A stretch of 45,059 bases of DNA from Nocardioidaceae bacterium (GTDB lineage Bacteria; Actinomycetota; Actinomycetes; Propionibacteriales; Nocardioidaceae), in the NCBI GenBank assembly GCA_025927955.1, contig JAICKK010000007.1, forward strand, positions 1 through 45,059, in the 5' to 3' direction. Numbering within the stretch: the first letter of the stretch is position 1; each line of letters starts with the position of its first letter. Of the stretch, positions 17,268 through 26,074 are shown piece by piece. The translations under genes were made by a program, and so were the position numbers. Below the pieces are notes generated by a model, which worked only from the letters and a program-made list of their open reading frames with translations, was not told where the DNA came from and did not search any database.

Positions 17268-17836
17268 CGAAGACTCCTCTCGGGAGCGGTGGGATCCGGC
17301 ACGGGTCCGCCGGCGGTGGTGAGGTCGAGACGGCGGCGCAAGGTGCGCCGGGCCCGGGACAGCCGCAGGCGGAACGCCGTGGGCGAGATGCCCAGCACCG
17401 CGGCCGCCTCGGGACCGGACAGCCCATCGAGGACGGACAGGGTGATCGTCTCCTGCTCGGAGGCGCTCAGGTGGGGCCAGGCGGCGGCGACGTCGACCCG
17501 GCGGGCCACCAGGTCGGGGTCGCCACCGCGGTCGGCCGGGCCCCACCGCTCACCGGCCAGCCGCACCGCCATCGCGTCGTGGCGGTCCTCGCGGCGGCGC
17601 GTGCTCAGCAGCGTCTTGCGAGCCACGCCGAACAGCCACGCCCGCGCGGCCGAGGGGTCGGCCGGGACGTCTTCGAGGCGGCGCCAGGCGACCAGCATGA
17701 CGTCACCGACGACGTCCTCGGCGTGGGTGGGGTGGACGCGTCTGCGCACGAAGCGCAGCAGGTCGACGTACACCGCGTCGTAGATCGCTCGGAAGCGCTG
17801 CTCGCGCTCCTGGGAGGGCGAGGTGGTGGTCTCCAT
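17264..17836 (-). CDS. ECF-type RNA polymerase sigma factor
   Basis: 190-aa sigma-70 family protein. Region 2 is visible as LRFVRRRVHPTHAEDVVGDV with MLVAWRRLEDVP and ARAWLFGVARKTLLSTRRR. Region 4 reads LSASEQETITLSVLDGLSGP with AAAVLGISPTAFRLRLSRAR. The ATG at 17836 (MET TTSP) has AGGAGAGG upstream and is preferred over the longer frame to 17899. It is followed, with a 4-bp overlap, by the membrane protein gene. Regulon and signal not visible. Confidence 0.92.
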   Translation of the reverse strand: METTTSPSQEREQRFRAIYDAVYVDLLRFVRRRVHPTHAEDVVGDVMLVAWRRLEDVPADPSAARAWLFGVARKTLLSTRRREDRHDAMAVRLAGERWGPADRGGDPDLVARRVDVAAAWPHLSASEQETITLSVLDGLSGPEAAAVLGISPTAFRLRLSRARRTLRRRLDLTTAGGPVPDPTAPERSLR

Positions 17837-17958
17837 GCCCTCTCCTGTCGAGACGGGCACGAGTGTGTCACAGACCTCCACTGTGCGTGCCAGGTTCACC
17901 GGCGCCGCCGTTGGCGACCTCGGCGGTCGCCGCCGTGCTGAGCTTGTCGGAGATCGGT

Positions 17959-17991
17959 GTTGCCCGTGGGTTCACCCTCCGTTCACCTGAT
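17959..17991 (+). promoter_or_regulatory. PHO box: three tandem 11-bp PhoP units
   Basis: Units at 17959-17969 (GTTGCCCGTGG), 17970-17980 (GTTCACCCTCC) and 17981-17991 (GTTCACCTGAT) are contiguous direct repeats. They match the Streptomyces PhoP box, in which GTTCACC recurs every 11 nt. The last unit ends 27 bp before the likely -10 (TACGGT, 18019-18024), so the bound regulator would overlap the -35 region of pstS as an activator. Confidence 0.88.
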
Positions 17992-18018
17992 GCACCGGAG
18001 CCGGATACCTGCGCTGCC

Positions 18019-18024
18019 TACGGT
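18019..18024 (+). promoter_or_regulatory. -10 box of pstS, leaderless start
   Basis: TACGGT fits the actinobacterial TAnnnT -10. It lies 7 nt before the GTG at 18032, which would place the transcription start at or next to the start codon. Confidence 0.6.
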
Positions 18025-18031
18025 GCGGGGC

Positions 18032-19150
18032 GTGAGACATGAATCGACATCCCCAGTACGGCGGAACGCCCGCCCTGTCCTGACCGCCTCGATGGCCGTC
18101 GTCGCCCTCGGGCTCACCCTGTCGGCCTGCGCAGCGGCCAACGAGACCCAGCTCACCAGCCAGCACGAAGCCGGCATGTCCGGCACCGTCAACGGGGCCG
18201 GGTCGAGCGCTCAGCAGGCCGCGCAGGAGGCGTGGCGAGCCAGCTTCCAGAAGGCGAACCCCTCGGCGACGGTGAACTACAACCCCAGCGGCTCCGGCGC
18301 CGGCCGCGAGCAGTTCCTCTCCGGCGGCGCCGACTTCGCCGGCTCCGACGCCGCGCTCGACCCGGCCGCCGGCGAGGTCGCCGCCGCCAGGAAGCGGTGC
18401 GGCGCCGACGCGATCGAGGTTCCCGACTACGTCAGCCCGATCGCGATCGTCTACCACCTGCCCGGCGTCGCGCACCTGCGCCTGGACGCCAGGACGTTGG
18501 CCGGGATCTTCACCGGGAAGGTCACCCGCTGGAACGACCCCGCGATCGCCGCCCTCAACAGCACCACGCTGCCGAGCACCCCCATCACCCCGGTCCACCG
18601 CTCCGACTCGTCGGGCACCACCGACAACTTCACCGACTACCTGCACGCCACGGCCGGACGCGCCTGGACGGCGGCCCCGAGTGGTGACTGGCCGCTCAGG
18701 TCAGGCGAGGGTGCCAGCGGCACGTCCGGCATGGTGTCCGCGGTCAGGGCCGGCAGGGGTGCGATCGCGTACGTCGACGAGAGCCAGACGGGCGGTCTCA
18801 GTGTCGCCTCGATCCGGGTCGGCACGAAGTTCGTGGCCCCCTCGGCCGCCGGCGCGGCGAAGGCCCTGTCGGTCTCCGCGTTGGAGCCGGGCCGGCCCTC
18901 CGTCGATCTCGCCGTGAAGGTGGACCGGAACACGACGGCACCGGGCGCCTACCCCCTGATGCTCACCTCCTACGTGATCGCCTGCCCCAGCTATCCGGCG
19001 GCGCGGGTCGACCTGGTCAAGGGCTACCTGGCCCACGTGGTCAGCGCCGAGGGCCAGCAGCAGGCCGCGCGGGCAGCCGGATCGGCCCCGCTTCCGCAGC
19101 GGCTGCAGAAGAAGGCGGCCGCCCTGATCGACACCATCGCGAGCAGCTGA
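18032..19150 (+). CDS. pstS: Phosphate ABC transporter binding lipoprotein PstS
   Basis: 372-aa phosphate-binding protein anchored by lipid outside the membrane. I chose the GTG at 18032: the frame extends to 17957, but that would run through the PHO box. Lipobox LSAC gives Cys33 as the lipidated residue. Family motifs: VNGAGSSAQQAAQEAW, YNPSGSGAGREQF, GSDAALDP, IFTGKVTRWNDPAIAALN and HRSDSSGTTDNF, the last two carrying the Ser/Asp/Arg/Thr phosphate ligands expected in PstS. First gene of pstSCAB. It has a triple PHO box and a leaderless-type -10, so expression should rise under phosphate limitation through the PhoR/PhoP pair encoded downstream. Confidence 0.95.
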   Translation: MRHESTSPVRRNARPVLTASMAVVALGLTLSACAAANETQLTSQHEAGMSGTVNGAGSSAQQAAQEAWRASFQKANPSATVNYNPSGSGAGREQFLSGGADFAGSDAALDPAAGEVAAARKRCGADAIEVPDYVSPIAIVYHLPGVAHLRLDARTLAGIFTGKVTRWNDPAIAALNSTTLPSTPITPVHRSDSSGTTDNFTDYLHATAGRAWTAAPSGDWPLRSGEGASGTSGMVSAVRAGRGAIAYVDESQTGGLSVASIRVGTKFVAPSAAGAAKALSVSALEPGRPSVDLAVKVDRNTTAPGAYPLMLTSYVIACPSYPAARVDLVKGYLAHVVSAEGQQQAARAAGSAPLPQRLQKKAAALIDTIASS

Positions 19151-19157
19151 GGTCCTC

Positions 19158-20090
19158 ATGAGCACTGATGTGTGGGCCGGGACGGCCAGGCGCCGCCTGG
19201 CCGACCATGCCTTCGCGGGTACGACGCGCTCCGCCGGGCTGGTCATCCTGCTGGCGCTCGTGGGCGTGGTCGTGTTCTTGACCGGTGAGGGGCTGCCCGC
19301 GCTGACGGCCGGCGCGGTGGACCTGCGCGGGCACGGCAACCTGGTCGCGTACCTGTGGCCGTTGCTCTTCGGCACGGTGCTGGCGGCGGCACTCGCGATG
19401 CTGATCGCGGCCCCGCTGAGCATCGGGGTCGCACTGGCGACCTCCCACTTCGCTCCGCGTCCGGTCGGCCGGGCGATCGGCTACGCCGTCGACCTGCTGG
19501 CCGCGATCCCCAGCGTCGTCTACGGGCTGTGGGGAATCGGCGTCCTGGGTCCATGGCTGGTGCCGATCTACCAATGGCTGGGCGAGCACCTGTCCTGGCT
19601 GCCGTTCTTCAGCGGCCCGGTGTCTGCGACCGGCCGCACCATCCTGACTGCCGCCGTCGTGCTGGCGATCATGGTGCTGCCCATCGTCACCGCGATCGCC
19701 CGCGAGATCTTCACCCAGACGCCCACCCTGCAGGAGGAGGCCGCGCTCGCCCTGGGTGCCACCCGGTGGGAGATGGTCCGGCTCGCGGTTCTGCCCCACG
19801 CCCGCGCCGGCCTGGTCTCGGCGGTCATGCTCGGCCTGGGCCGGGCCCTCGGCGAGACGATGGCGGTCGCGATGGTGCTCTCGGCCACCGGTGTGGTCAC
19901 CTTGGACCTCACCTCGAGCACCAACCCCTCGACGATCGCGGCGAACATCGCACTGAACTTCCCCGAGTCCAGCGGGCTCGCCGTCAACGCGCTGATCGCC
20001 AGCGGACTGGTGCTGTTCGCGCTCACGCTGGCCGTCAACGTGGCGGCGCGTGCCGTCGTCGCCTCCCGTGCAAGGAGCCTCGGCCGATGA
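19158..20090 (+). CDS. pstC: Phosphate ABC transporter permease PstC
   Basis: 310-aa inner-membrane permease of the high-affinity phosphate importer. It has about six hydrophobic segments and the PstC/PstA EAA-type loop QEEAALALGATRWEMVRLAV followed by LGRALGETMAVAMVL. The segment IPSVVYGLWGIGVLGPWL is characteristic of PstC. It starts 7 bp after pstS, and its stop overlaps the pstA start by 4 bp (ATGA), so translation is coupled. Forms the channel with PstA. Confidence 0.95.
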   Translation: MSTDVWAGTARRRLADHAFAGTTRSAGLVILLALVGVVVFLTGEGLPALTAGAVDLRGHGNLVAYLWPLLFGTVLAAALAMLIAAPLSIGVALATSHFAPRPVGRAIGYAVDLLAAIPSVVYGLWGIGVLGPWLVPIYQWLGEHLSWLPFFSGPVSATGRTILTAAVVLAIMVLPIVTAIAREIFTQTPTLQEEAALALGATRWEMVRLAVLPHARAGLVSAVMLGLGRALGETMAVAMVLSATGVVTLDLTSSTNPSTIAANIALNFPESSGLAVNALIASGLVLFALTLAVNVAARAVVASRARSLGR

Positions 20091-21169
20091 TCGACGTCGC
20101 CCTCGAGCCGGTCCAGCCCCACTTCGCCCGGCTCGTCGTCGCCGAGGGCCGGCTGCCCCGGTGGGCGCCGGCACTGACCGCGGTGGTCTCCCTGGCGGCT
20201 GCCGGCCTGGCCGGTCTCGGCCTGGGCTGGAGCCCCGTCGCGGTCGTGGCCGGGGCCGCAGCCCTGCACGCCGTCGGGGTGCCGGCCTGGTCGGCGGTCG
20301 TCGAGAACGGCCGTGCCGCTGTCGACCGGCTGGCGACCTCGCTGGTGTGGGTGGCGCTCGCGGTCGCCCTGGTGCCGCTGGTGTCGCTGATCCGGCAGGT
20401 GGTCGCGCTCGGGGCACACCAGATCGACGGCGAGTTCCTGACCTGGTCGATGCGCAACGTGGTCGGCAGCGGCGGCGGGATCTACCACGCCGTCGTCGGC
20501 ACCGTGCTGATCACCCTGGCGACGACCGCGATCTCGGTGCCCGTCGGCCTGCTCGCCGCGATCTACCTCGTCGAGTACGGCGGCGGCTCGCGGACGGCCT
20601 CGACGCTGCGCTTCATGGTGGACGTGATGACCGGGATCCCCTCGATCGTGGCCGGGCTGTTCGCCTACGCCGTGTTCGCCCTGGTCCTGGGCCCGGGCAT
20701 CCACCTGGGCATCGGCGGCTCGGTGGCGCTGTCACTGCTGATGGTGCCGATCGTGGTCCGCTCGGCCGAGGAGATGCTTCGGCTGGTCCCCGTCGAGCTG
20801 CGGGAGGCGTCGTACGCCCTCGGGGTGCCGAAGTGGCGCACCGTGGTGCGGGTCGTGCTCCCAGCGGCACGAGCGGGCATCCTCACCGGCGTGACCCTGG
20901 CCATCGCCCGGGTGGTGGGGGAGACGGCGCCGTTGCTGATCATCGCCGGCGCCACCGACTCGGTGAACACCAACCTGTTCGGCGGCCAGATGGAGAGCCT
21001 GCCGGTGTTCATCTACTACAGCTACACCCAGCCCGGCCTGCACCCGCAGTACGCCCAGGGGCACGCCTGGGGGGCGGCGCTGGTGCTGATCACGATCGTG
21101 GTGCTGCTCAACCTGGCTGCGCGCACGCTCGGCCGGCTGCTCGCGCTCCGGGTCAACCGACGTCGATAG
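20087..21169 (+). CDS. pstA: Phosphate ABC transporter permease PstA
   Basis: 360-aa permease. The ATG at 20087 overlaps the pstC stop (ATGA) and has AAGGAG upstream; a longer frame reaching back to 19355 is out-of-frame pstC sequence. Membrane segments include two N-terminal helices (TAVVSLAAAGLAGLGLGW and LVWVALAVALVPLVSLI), an extension of the kind seen in actinobacterial PstA. The core has VGLLAAIYLVEYGGGSR, MTGIPSIVAGLFAYAVF, and the EAA loop REASYALGVPKWRTVVRVVL with ARVVGETAPLL. Partner of PstC; third gene of the operon. Confidence 0.95.
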   Translation: MIDVALEPVQPHFARLVVAEGRLPRWAPALTAVVSLAAAGLAGLGLGWSPVAVVAGAAALHAVGVPAWSAVVENGRAAVDRLATSLVWVALAVALVPLVSLIRQVVALGAHQIDGEFLTWSMRNVVGSGGGIYHAVVGTVLITLATTAISVPVGLLAAIYLVEYGGGSRTASTLRFMVDVMTGIPSIVAGLFAYAVFALVLGPGIHLGIGGSVALSLLMVPIVVRSAEEMLRLVPVELREASYALGVPKWRTVVRVVLPAARAGILTGVTLAIARVVGETAPLLIIAGATDSVNTNLFGGQMESLPVFIYYSYTQPGLHPQYAQGHAWGAALVLITIVVLLNLAARTLGRLLALRVNRRR

Positions 21170-21178
21170 GAGCACAAC

Positions 21179-21958
21179 ATGGCGAAGAGCATCGAGGTCA
21201 CCGACCTCGACATCTACTACGGCGACTTCCTGGCGGTCGAGGGCGTCAGCATGCGCATCCCGGCCCGGTCGGTGACCGCGCTGATCGGCCCGTCGGGCTG
21301 CGGGAAGTCCAGCTTCCTTCGCTCGCTGAACCGCATGCACGAGGTGGTGCCGGGCGCCCGCGTGCGCGGCACGGTCGCCGTCGACGGCCAGTCGCTGTAC
21401 GACGCCGCCGTCGACCCGGTCGAGGTGCGCCGGCAGATCGGCATGGTGTTCCAGCGCCCCAACCCGTTCCCGACGATGTCGATCTACCACAACGTGCTGG
21501 CCGGGATGAGGCTGAACAACCGCCGGATCCCGCGGGCCGAGGCCGACGACGTGGTCGAGCGGTCGCTGCGTGGGGCGAACCTGTGGGAGGAGGTCAAGGA
21601 CCGGCTGAACAAGCCGGGCAAGGACCTCTCCGGCGGCCAGCAACAGCGGCTGTGCATCGCCCGCGCCATCGCCGTACGACCGCAGGTGCTGCTGATGGAC
21701 GAGCCGTGCTCGGCCCTCGACCCCATCTCGACCTCGGCGATCGAGGCGCTGATCGATGAGCTCAGGCGCGACTACACGATCGTGATCGTCACCCACAACA
21801 TGCAGCAGGCCGCGCGGGTGTCGCAGGACACGGCGTTCTTCAACCTGGCCGCCGCGGGCGGCCCGGGCCGGCTGGTCGAGATGAACCCGACCCGTCAGGT
21901 GTTCGCCTCGCCGGACAACCCCGACACCGAGGCCTACGTGTCCGGCCGTTTCGGGTGA
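21179..21958 (+). CDS. pstB: Phosphate ABC transporter ATPase PstB
   Basis: 259-aa ATPase that drives phosphate import. Walker A is GPSGCGKSS (about residues 37-45), with SLNRMHE following as usual in PstB. The Q-loop is [13 protein letters not shown], the ABC signature LSGGQQQRL (150-158), Walker B LLMDEP (171-176) with the D-loop SALDP, and the switch His in VTHNMQQA. It starts 9 bp after pstA with AGGAG upstream and ends the transport part of the cluster. There is no phoU in the window. Confidence 0.96.
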   Translation: MAKSIEVTDLDIYYGDFLAVEGVSMRIPARSVTALIGPSGCGKSSFLRSLNRMHEVVPGARVRGTVAVDGQSLYDAAVDPVEVRRQIGMVFQRPNPFPTMSIYHNVLAGMRLNNRRIPRAEADDVVERSLRGANLWEEVKDRLNKPGKDLSGGQQQRLCIARAIAVRPQVLLMDEPCSALDPISTSAIEALIDELRRDYTIVIVTHNMQQAARVSQDTAFFNLAAAGGPGRLVEMNPTRQVFASPDNPDTEAYVSGRFG

Positions 21959-21981
21959 GCGGCGCCGCGCCTGCTGCACCG

Positions 21982-21987
21982 TACGAT
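21982..21987 (+). promoter_or_regulatory. -10 box of phoR-like gene, leaderless start
   Basis: TACGAT lies exactly 7 nt before the GTG at 21995, in the 36-bp gap after pstB. This suggests a separate leaderless promoter for the kinase-regulator pair in addition to read-through from pst. Confidence 0.5.
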
Positions 21988-21994
21988 CGGCAGC

Positions 21995-23149
21995 GTGACT
22001 GAGCTGCTGACCGCCCTGCTCGGCGCCGTCCTCGGGGGCGGGGTGGTGCTCGCGTGGCGGGTCAGCGAACGCGAGCTGCGGACCGGCACGGTCACTGCGC
22101 CGACGCTCCCCGACGGGGTGGCCGCGGTGCTCTCGGTGCTGCGCAGCAGCGCCCTGGTGGTCGATGACCACGACGTCGTGCAGAAGGCCTCGGCCCCCGC
22201 GGTCGCGATCGGACTGGTCCGCGACCAGCGGATCGCCGTACCCGAGCTCGCCGAGCTGGTCGCCCAGGTACGCCGCGACGGCCAGATCCGCGAGACCGAG
22301 CTGGTGGTGTCGCGCAGTGCCGGGAAGACACCCCGTCACGTCAGCGCGCGGGTGGCGCCCCTGGGCTCCTGGTTCGTGCTGGCGCTGGTCGAGGACCGCA
22401 GCCGCGAGCACCGCGTCGAGGCGGTACGACGCGACTTCGTGGCCAACGTCAGCCACGAGCTCAAGACCCCTGTCGGTGCGCTGAAGCTGCTCTCCGACAC
22501 GGTCGCGGACGCCGCCGACGACCCCGAGGCGGTACGTCGGTTCGCCGACCGGATGCACGTGGAGAGCGACCGGCTCACCCGGCTGGTGCAGCAGATCATC
22601 GAGCTCTCCCGGCTCCAGGACGACGACCCGCTCGACTCCCCGACGGCGGTGCCGCTGGACGAGCTGGTCGTGGCCGCCGTCGACGAGCTGCACACCGACG
22701 CCGACACCCGGCGGATCACGTTGTCCTACGAGCCCACGGGTCTGGTGCTGCTGGGACACGCCGGCCAGATCGGCCTGGCCCTCGGCAACCTGGTGGCCAA
22801 CGCCGTGAAGTACTCCGCGGACGGCTCGTCGGTAGAGGTCACCGCACGGCCGCAGGGCGAGATGGTGGAGCTCTCGGTGAGCGATGCCGGGATGGGCATC
22901 CCGGCCGGCGAGCTGGACCGGATCTTCGAGCGCTTCTACCGCGTCGACCGGGCCCGACCGCGGGCCACCGGCGGCACCGGGCTGGGCCTCTCGATCGTCA
23001 AGCACGTGGCCGCCTCGCACGGCGGCGACGTCACGGTCACGTCCGTGGAAGGCGAGGGATCGACGTTCACCCTGACGCTGCCGCGTCGACCCGAAGCGGA
23101 CCGGCCGACGCAGCCGGCCCTGCAGCAGCCCGGGGAGGCACGGACGTGA
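21995..23149 (+). CDS. phoR: Phosphate sensor histidine kinase (PhoR/SenX3-like)
   Basis: 384-aa membrane kinase. A single N-terminal hydrophobic segment (about residues 4-21) is followed by a PAS-like domain of about 100 residues. The HisKA motif FVANVSHELKTPVGAL carries His154. The HATPase domain shows NLVANAVKYS (N box), VSDAGMGIPAGELDRIFERF (G1/F) and GGTGLGLSIVKHVAASHGG (G2). This is the SenX3/PhoR layout of actinobacteria. The GTG start is leaderless in appearance. It overlaps the response regulator by 4 bp (GTGA), so the pair is coupled. Probably senses phosphate supply through the Pst transporter. Confidence 0.92.
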   Translation: MTELLTALLGAVLGGGVVLAWRVSERELRTGTVTAPTLPDGVAAVLSVLRSSALVVDDHDVVQKASAPAVAIGLVRDQRIAVPELAELVAQVRRDGQIRETELVVSRSAGKTPRHVSARVAPLGSWFVLALVEDRSREHRVEAVRRDFVANVSHELKTPVGALKLLSDTVADAADDPEAVRRFADRMHVESDRLTRLVQQIIELSRLQDDDPLDSPTAVPLDELVVAAVDELHTDADTRRITLSYEPTGLVLLGHAGQIGLALGNLVANAVKYSADGSSVEVTARPQGEMVELSVSDAGMGIPAGELDRIFERFYRVDRARPRATGGTGLGLSIVKHVAASHGGDVTVTSVEGEGSTFTLTLPRRPEADRPTQPALQQPGEART

Positions 23150-23826
23150 CGCGGGTGCTGGTGGTCGAGGACGAGGAGAGCTACCGCGAGGCGCTCTCCT
23201 TCCTGCTCGAGCGCGAAGGCTTCGAGGTCACCGTGGCCGCGACCGGCCCAGACGCACTGGCCGCGTTCGAACGCTCCGGCGCCGACATCGTGCTGCTGGA
23301 CGTGATGCTGCCCGGGCTGCCCGGCACGGAGGTCTGCCGACGGCTCCGGCAGGTCTCCCAGGTCCCGGTCATCATGGTCAGCGCCCGCGACGAGGAGATC
23401 GACAAGGTGGTCGGCCTCGAGCTCGGCGCCGACGACTACGTGACCAAGCCGTACTCACCCCGAGAGCTGCTCGCCCGGGTCCGCGCCGTGCTGCGACGGG
23501 CTGCCGAGGCACCCGACGTCGACCCCCAGGTCCTCGAGGCAGCCGACGTCCGGATGGACGTCGAGCGCCACGTCGTCACCCTCCACGGTGCGCCGCTCAC
23601 GCTGCCGCTCAAGGAGTTCGAGCTGCTCGAGGTCCTGCTCCGCAACGCGGGCCGGGTGCTCACCCGAGGCCAGCTGATCGAGCGGATCTGGGGCGCCGAC
23701 TACGTCGGGGACACCAAGACCCTCGACGTCCACGTCACCCGGCTTCGGGCGAAGATCGAGGACGACCCGAAGGCACCCCAGCTGCTGCTCACCGTCCGCG
23801 GCCTGGGATACAAGCTGGAGCCATAG
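23146..23826 (+). CDS. phoP: Phosphate response regulator (PhoP/RegX3-like)
   Basis: 226-aa OmpR/PhoB-type regulator. The receiver domain begins VLVVEDE, with phosphoacceptor Asp52 in IVLLDVMLPG and conserved Lys in YVTKPYSPREL. The winged-helix DNA-binding domain has LPLKEFELLEVLLRNAGRVL and VDVHVTRLRAKIE-type sequence (here TLDVHVTRLRAKIEDDP). It is the expected binder of the PHO box upstream of pstS. GTG start with GGGGAGG upstream, overlapping the kinase stop. Last gene of the cluster; its orthology to RegX3 or PhoP cannot be separated by eye. Confidence 0.93.
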   Translation: MTRVLVVEDEESYREALSFLLEREGFEVTVAATGPDALAAFERSGADIVLLDVMLPGLPGTEVCRRLRQVSQVPVIMVSARDEEIDKVVGLELGADDYVTKPYSPRELLARVRAVLRRAAEAPDVDPQVLEAADVRMDVERHVVTLHGAPLTLPLKEFELLEVLLRNAGRVLTRGQLIERIWGADYVGDTKTLDVHVTRLRAKIEDDPKAPQLLLTVRGLGYKLEP

Positions 23827-24129
23827 GGGCGCACCTGTTCGGCGACGCCCCGGTGTCCCCGCGAGCTCATGGCGACCTCGTTGAGCCGAGTCGCATAGGG
23901 CGGAGCCTTCTGCTGTTGCGGCACGTCGGCCTGTGGCCATGGCGATGCCGCCGCTGTCCGGTGGCGGACCCCCAGTGGACGACCGCGCGCGTCGTGCCGG
24001 GGCTTGCACTGAGGCTGCGGGTGACCGGGAAGCCAGTTCACCGGTGACCAGGCCGAACCACAAACCTGGGTGCGCTTGGCGCCCGCTGCCTCACACGCGT
24101 CGAGCGTCGCCCCGCTGCTCCCTGTTCAC
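23827..24129. other. Gene-free stretch
   Basis: 303 bp between the convergent regulator and metallopeptidase genes. Open frames here have no family resemblance or ribosome site. I see no T-tract terminator. Confidence 0.5.
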
Positions 24130-25719
24130 TCAGCGCAGCCGGAAGGGTCGCAGACCCATGGTCGAGGGGCCCAGGCTCTGTGTGGCGTGGCTCAGTGCTG
24201 CCAGGGAGCCCGGCGTCACCGGGTCCACCGTCCAGTCGGGGTGGCCCGGCATGGGCGGGGTCGTGGTGCCGTACACCCATCGGGTCAGGAAGCGGTGCAG
24301 CTGCTGGCCCGAGACCTGGGACGCCAGCCGGATGAAGTCGACCGTCGACGCGGAACGTCCCGCGTACCTGTGCACCCATGCCCGCTCGATCCGCTGGAAC
24401 GCAGCGTCGCCGACTTGCTGGCGTAGCGCAAAGAGCACGAGCGCCCCGCCGTAGTACACATTGGGGTTGAAGACGTCCCAGACGGACGTGCTGTCCAGCG
24501 GTCGCCCGACGGGGCCGAAGTCCGCCCGTAGCCGGTCCCCGGCCGCGTAGACGTCGCGCATCAACGTCTCGAGGTCCGGATCGCCCGCGTCGTCCTGTAG
24601 GTAGCCCTTCTGATCCGCATAGGTGAGCTCGTACCAGGAGGCGTGCCCCTCGTTGAGCCATACGTCGCTCCACGACCAGGGCGCGACGCTGTCACCGAAC
24701 CAATGATGGGCCAGCTCGTGCAGCATCACCGGATCCCAGACGCCGCGCGGATAGCTGGTGAACCACGTCGTGTCGAACAACGAGAGGGTCTGTGTCTCGA
24801 GTGCGAAGCCCAAGGGCGCGTAAACCACGATCGTCCCGTAGCTGGCGAACGGATATGCGCCCACGCGGTGCTGCATCCACCGAAGGTGCTGGCGCTCCAC
24901 CGAGAGGGTATTCCGGTAGTCGGCCACGAGGCGGGTGGGCACCACGTCGCGCACCCTGATCCGACCTACGGAGCCGCGGCGGATGACGGTGTACCTTCCC
25001 ACCGCGAGCTGGGTCAGCTCGGTGGCCATCGGCTGGCGCTGCACGTAGCGCCAGATCGTCCGTGACCCGTACCTGCGCTTGCTGGTGAGCAGGCCGTTGG
25101 CGATGGCCGTCTCTCCGGTCGGAACGTCGAACCGGAACGAGAAGCTGGCCTTGTCGCGGGGGTGGTCGTTGGAGGGGAAGACGTAGTGGCTCTGGTTGGG
25201 CTGCCCGGCCGTCGCCGATCCGTCGCGGGTGTAGAAGAAGGCCGTTGTTGCGAAGTCGTCCCCGTTCGGCTTGGTCGGCTTGGCGGTGAAGTGCCGGACC
25301 TGCACGACGAACCACTGGCGCCTGCGGATCGGGTGGGCAGGCGTGATCACCAGCTCCTCGCCGGTCCTCCTGAAGAACGCGCTGTGTCCGTTGACCTGCA
25401 CGCTGCCGACGCTCGCACCCGCGAAGTCGAGGTCGAACCGTGACAACGCCTGGGTGCTGCGCGCGACCATCGTGACGGTGCCGTCGATGCCCTGCATCGG
25501 CGCGCTCGTGGCGTAGCGCAGCCGCAGGTCGTAGTGCTTCGCGTCGTACCCGCCGTTCCCGAGCGTGGGGTAGAGGCGGTCACCGATGCCAGCCGCTCCC
25601 GGGGACGGATGGTGTGGGTGCGCAGGTGCGCCGACTGCAGCGGGCACCGACACCAGAGCAAACACCGTCGTCGCGATCACGGCCCCGACGCCAAACCGTG
25701 GTTGGTGGTTCCCTGTCAT
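24130..25719 (-). CDS. Secreted M1-family zinc metallopeptidase
   Basis: 529-aa exported aminopeptidase-like protein. A signal peptide (VGAVIATTVFALVSVPAAVGA) is followed by an N-terminal beta-sandwich domain. The zinc site HELAHHWFGD gives His334, Glu335 and His338, with the third ligand Glu357 in WLNEGHASW, 19 residues after His338, as in M1 (gluzincin) peptidases. The usual GAMEN exopeptidase motif appears as GFALETQT. Length is shorter than full aminopeptidase N (about 850), matching the short secreted M1 group. The ATG at 25719 has no ribosome site, but TAGCGT lies 8 nt upstream, so it is probably leaderless. Longer frames to 25953 look non-coding. Isolated gene. Confidence 0.92.
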   Translation of the reverse strand: MTGNHQPRFGVGAVIATTVFALVSVPAAVGAPAHPHHPSPGAAGIGDRLYPTLGNGGYDAKHYDLRLRYATSAPMQGIDGTVTMVARSTQALSRFDLDFAGASVGSVQVNGHSAFFRRTGEELVITPAHPIRRRQWFVVQVRHFTAKPTKPNGDDFATTAFFYTRDGSATAGQPNQSHYVFPSNDHPRDKASFSFRFDVPTGETAIANGLLTSKRRYGSRTIWRYVQRQPMATELTQLAVGRYTVIRRGSVGRIRVRDVVPTRLVADYRNTLSVERQHLRWMQHRVGAYPFASYGTIVVYAPLGFALETQTLSLFDTTWFTSYPRGVWDPVMLHELAHHWFGDSVAPWSWSDVWLNEGHASWYELTYADQKGYLQDDAGDPDLETLMRDVYAAGDRLRADFGPVGRPLDSTSVWDVFNPNVYYGGALVLFALRQQVGDAAFQRIERAWVHRYAGRSASTVDFIRLASQVSGQQLHRFLTRWVYGTTTPPMPGHPDWTVDPVTPGSLAALSHATQSLGPSTMGLRPFRLR

Positions 25720-26074
25720 GCAGATCGACGCTACGCCGCCCGATCGACCTCGTCGACGGGGCAAAAGTGGGCAACCCTCGCTGCTTTGTGAGTTCAGAAT
25801 CGCCTGAAAGCCCCATCCGCGGAGGACGCGGTCTGCGATGTGTGCCGCGGTGGCGGCACCACGAGCCTCCGACCCTCGGCGATGGCGTCGTCGCCCGACG
25901 AGCTCTGCGGCCATGTGATCGCCGCTGCGGACGGGGAGGGACGGCTGCCGCAAGACTTGCGGGCGCGGGCTCGGGCCACCGTTGGATCTCGTGGCCTTCA
26001 GGGAGGGCCTGCAGCGATGCGGCGCCCCTGGTCGGTATGCGGCTGCGTGGCGTGGAGGATGGCGGACCCGGCCC
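25720..26074. other. Gene-free stretch
   Basis: 355 bp between two minus-strand genes. It holds the likely promoter of the metallopeptidase (TAGCGT on the minus strand at 25728-25733). No credible coding sequence seen; open frames are Arg-rich shadows. Confidence 0.5.
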
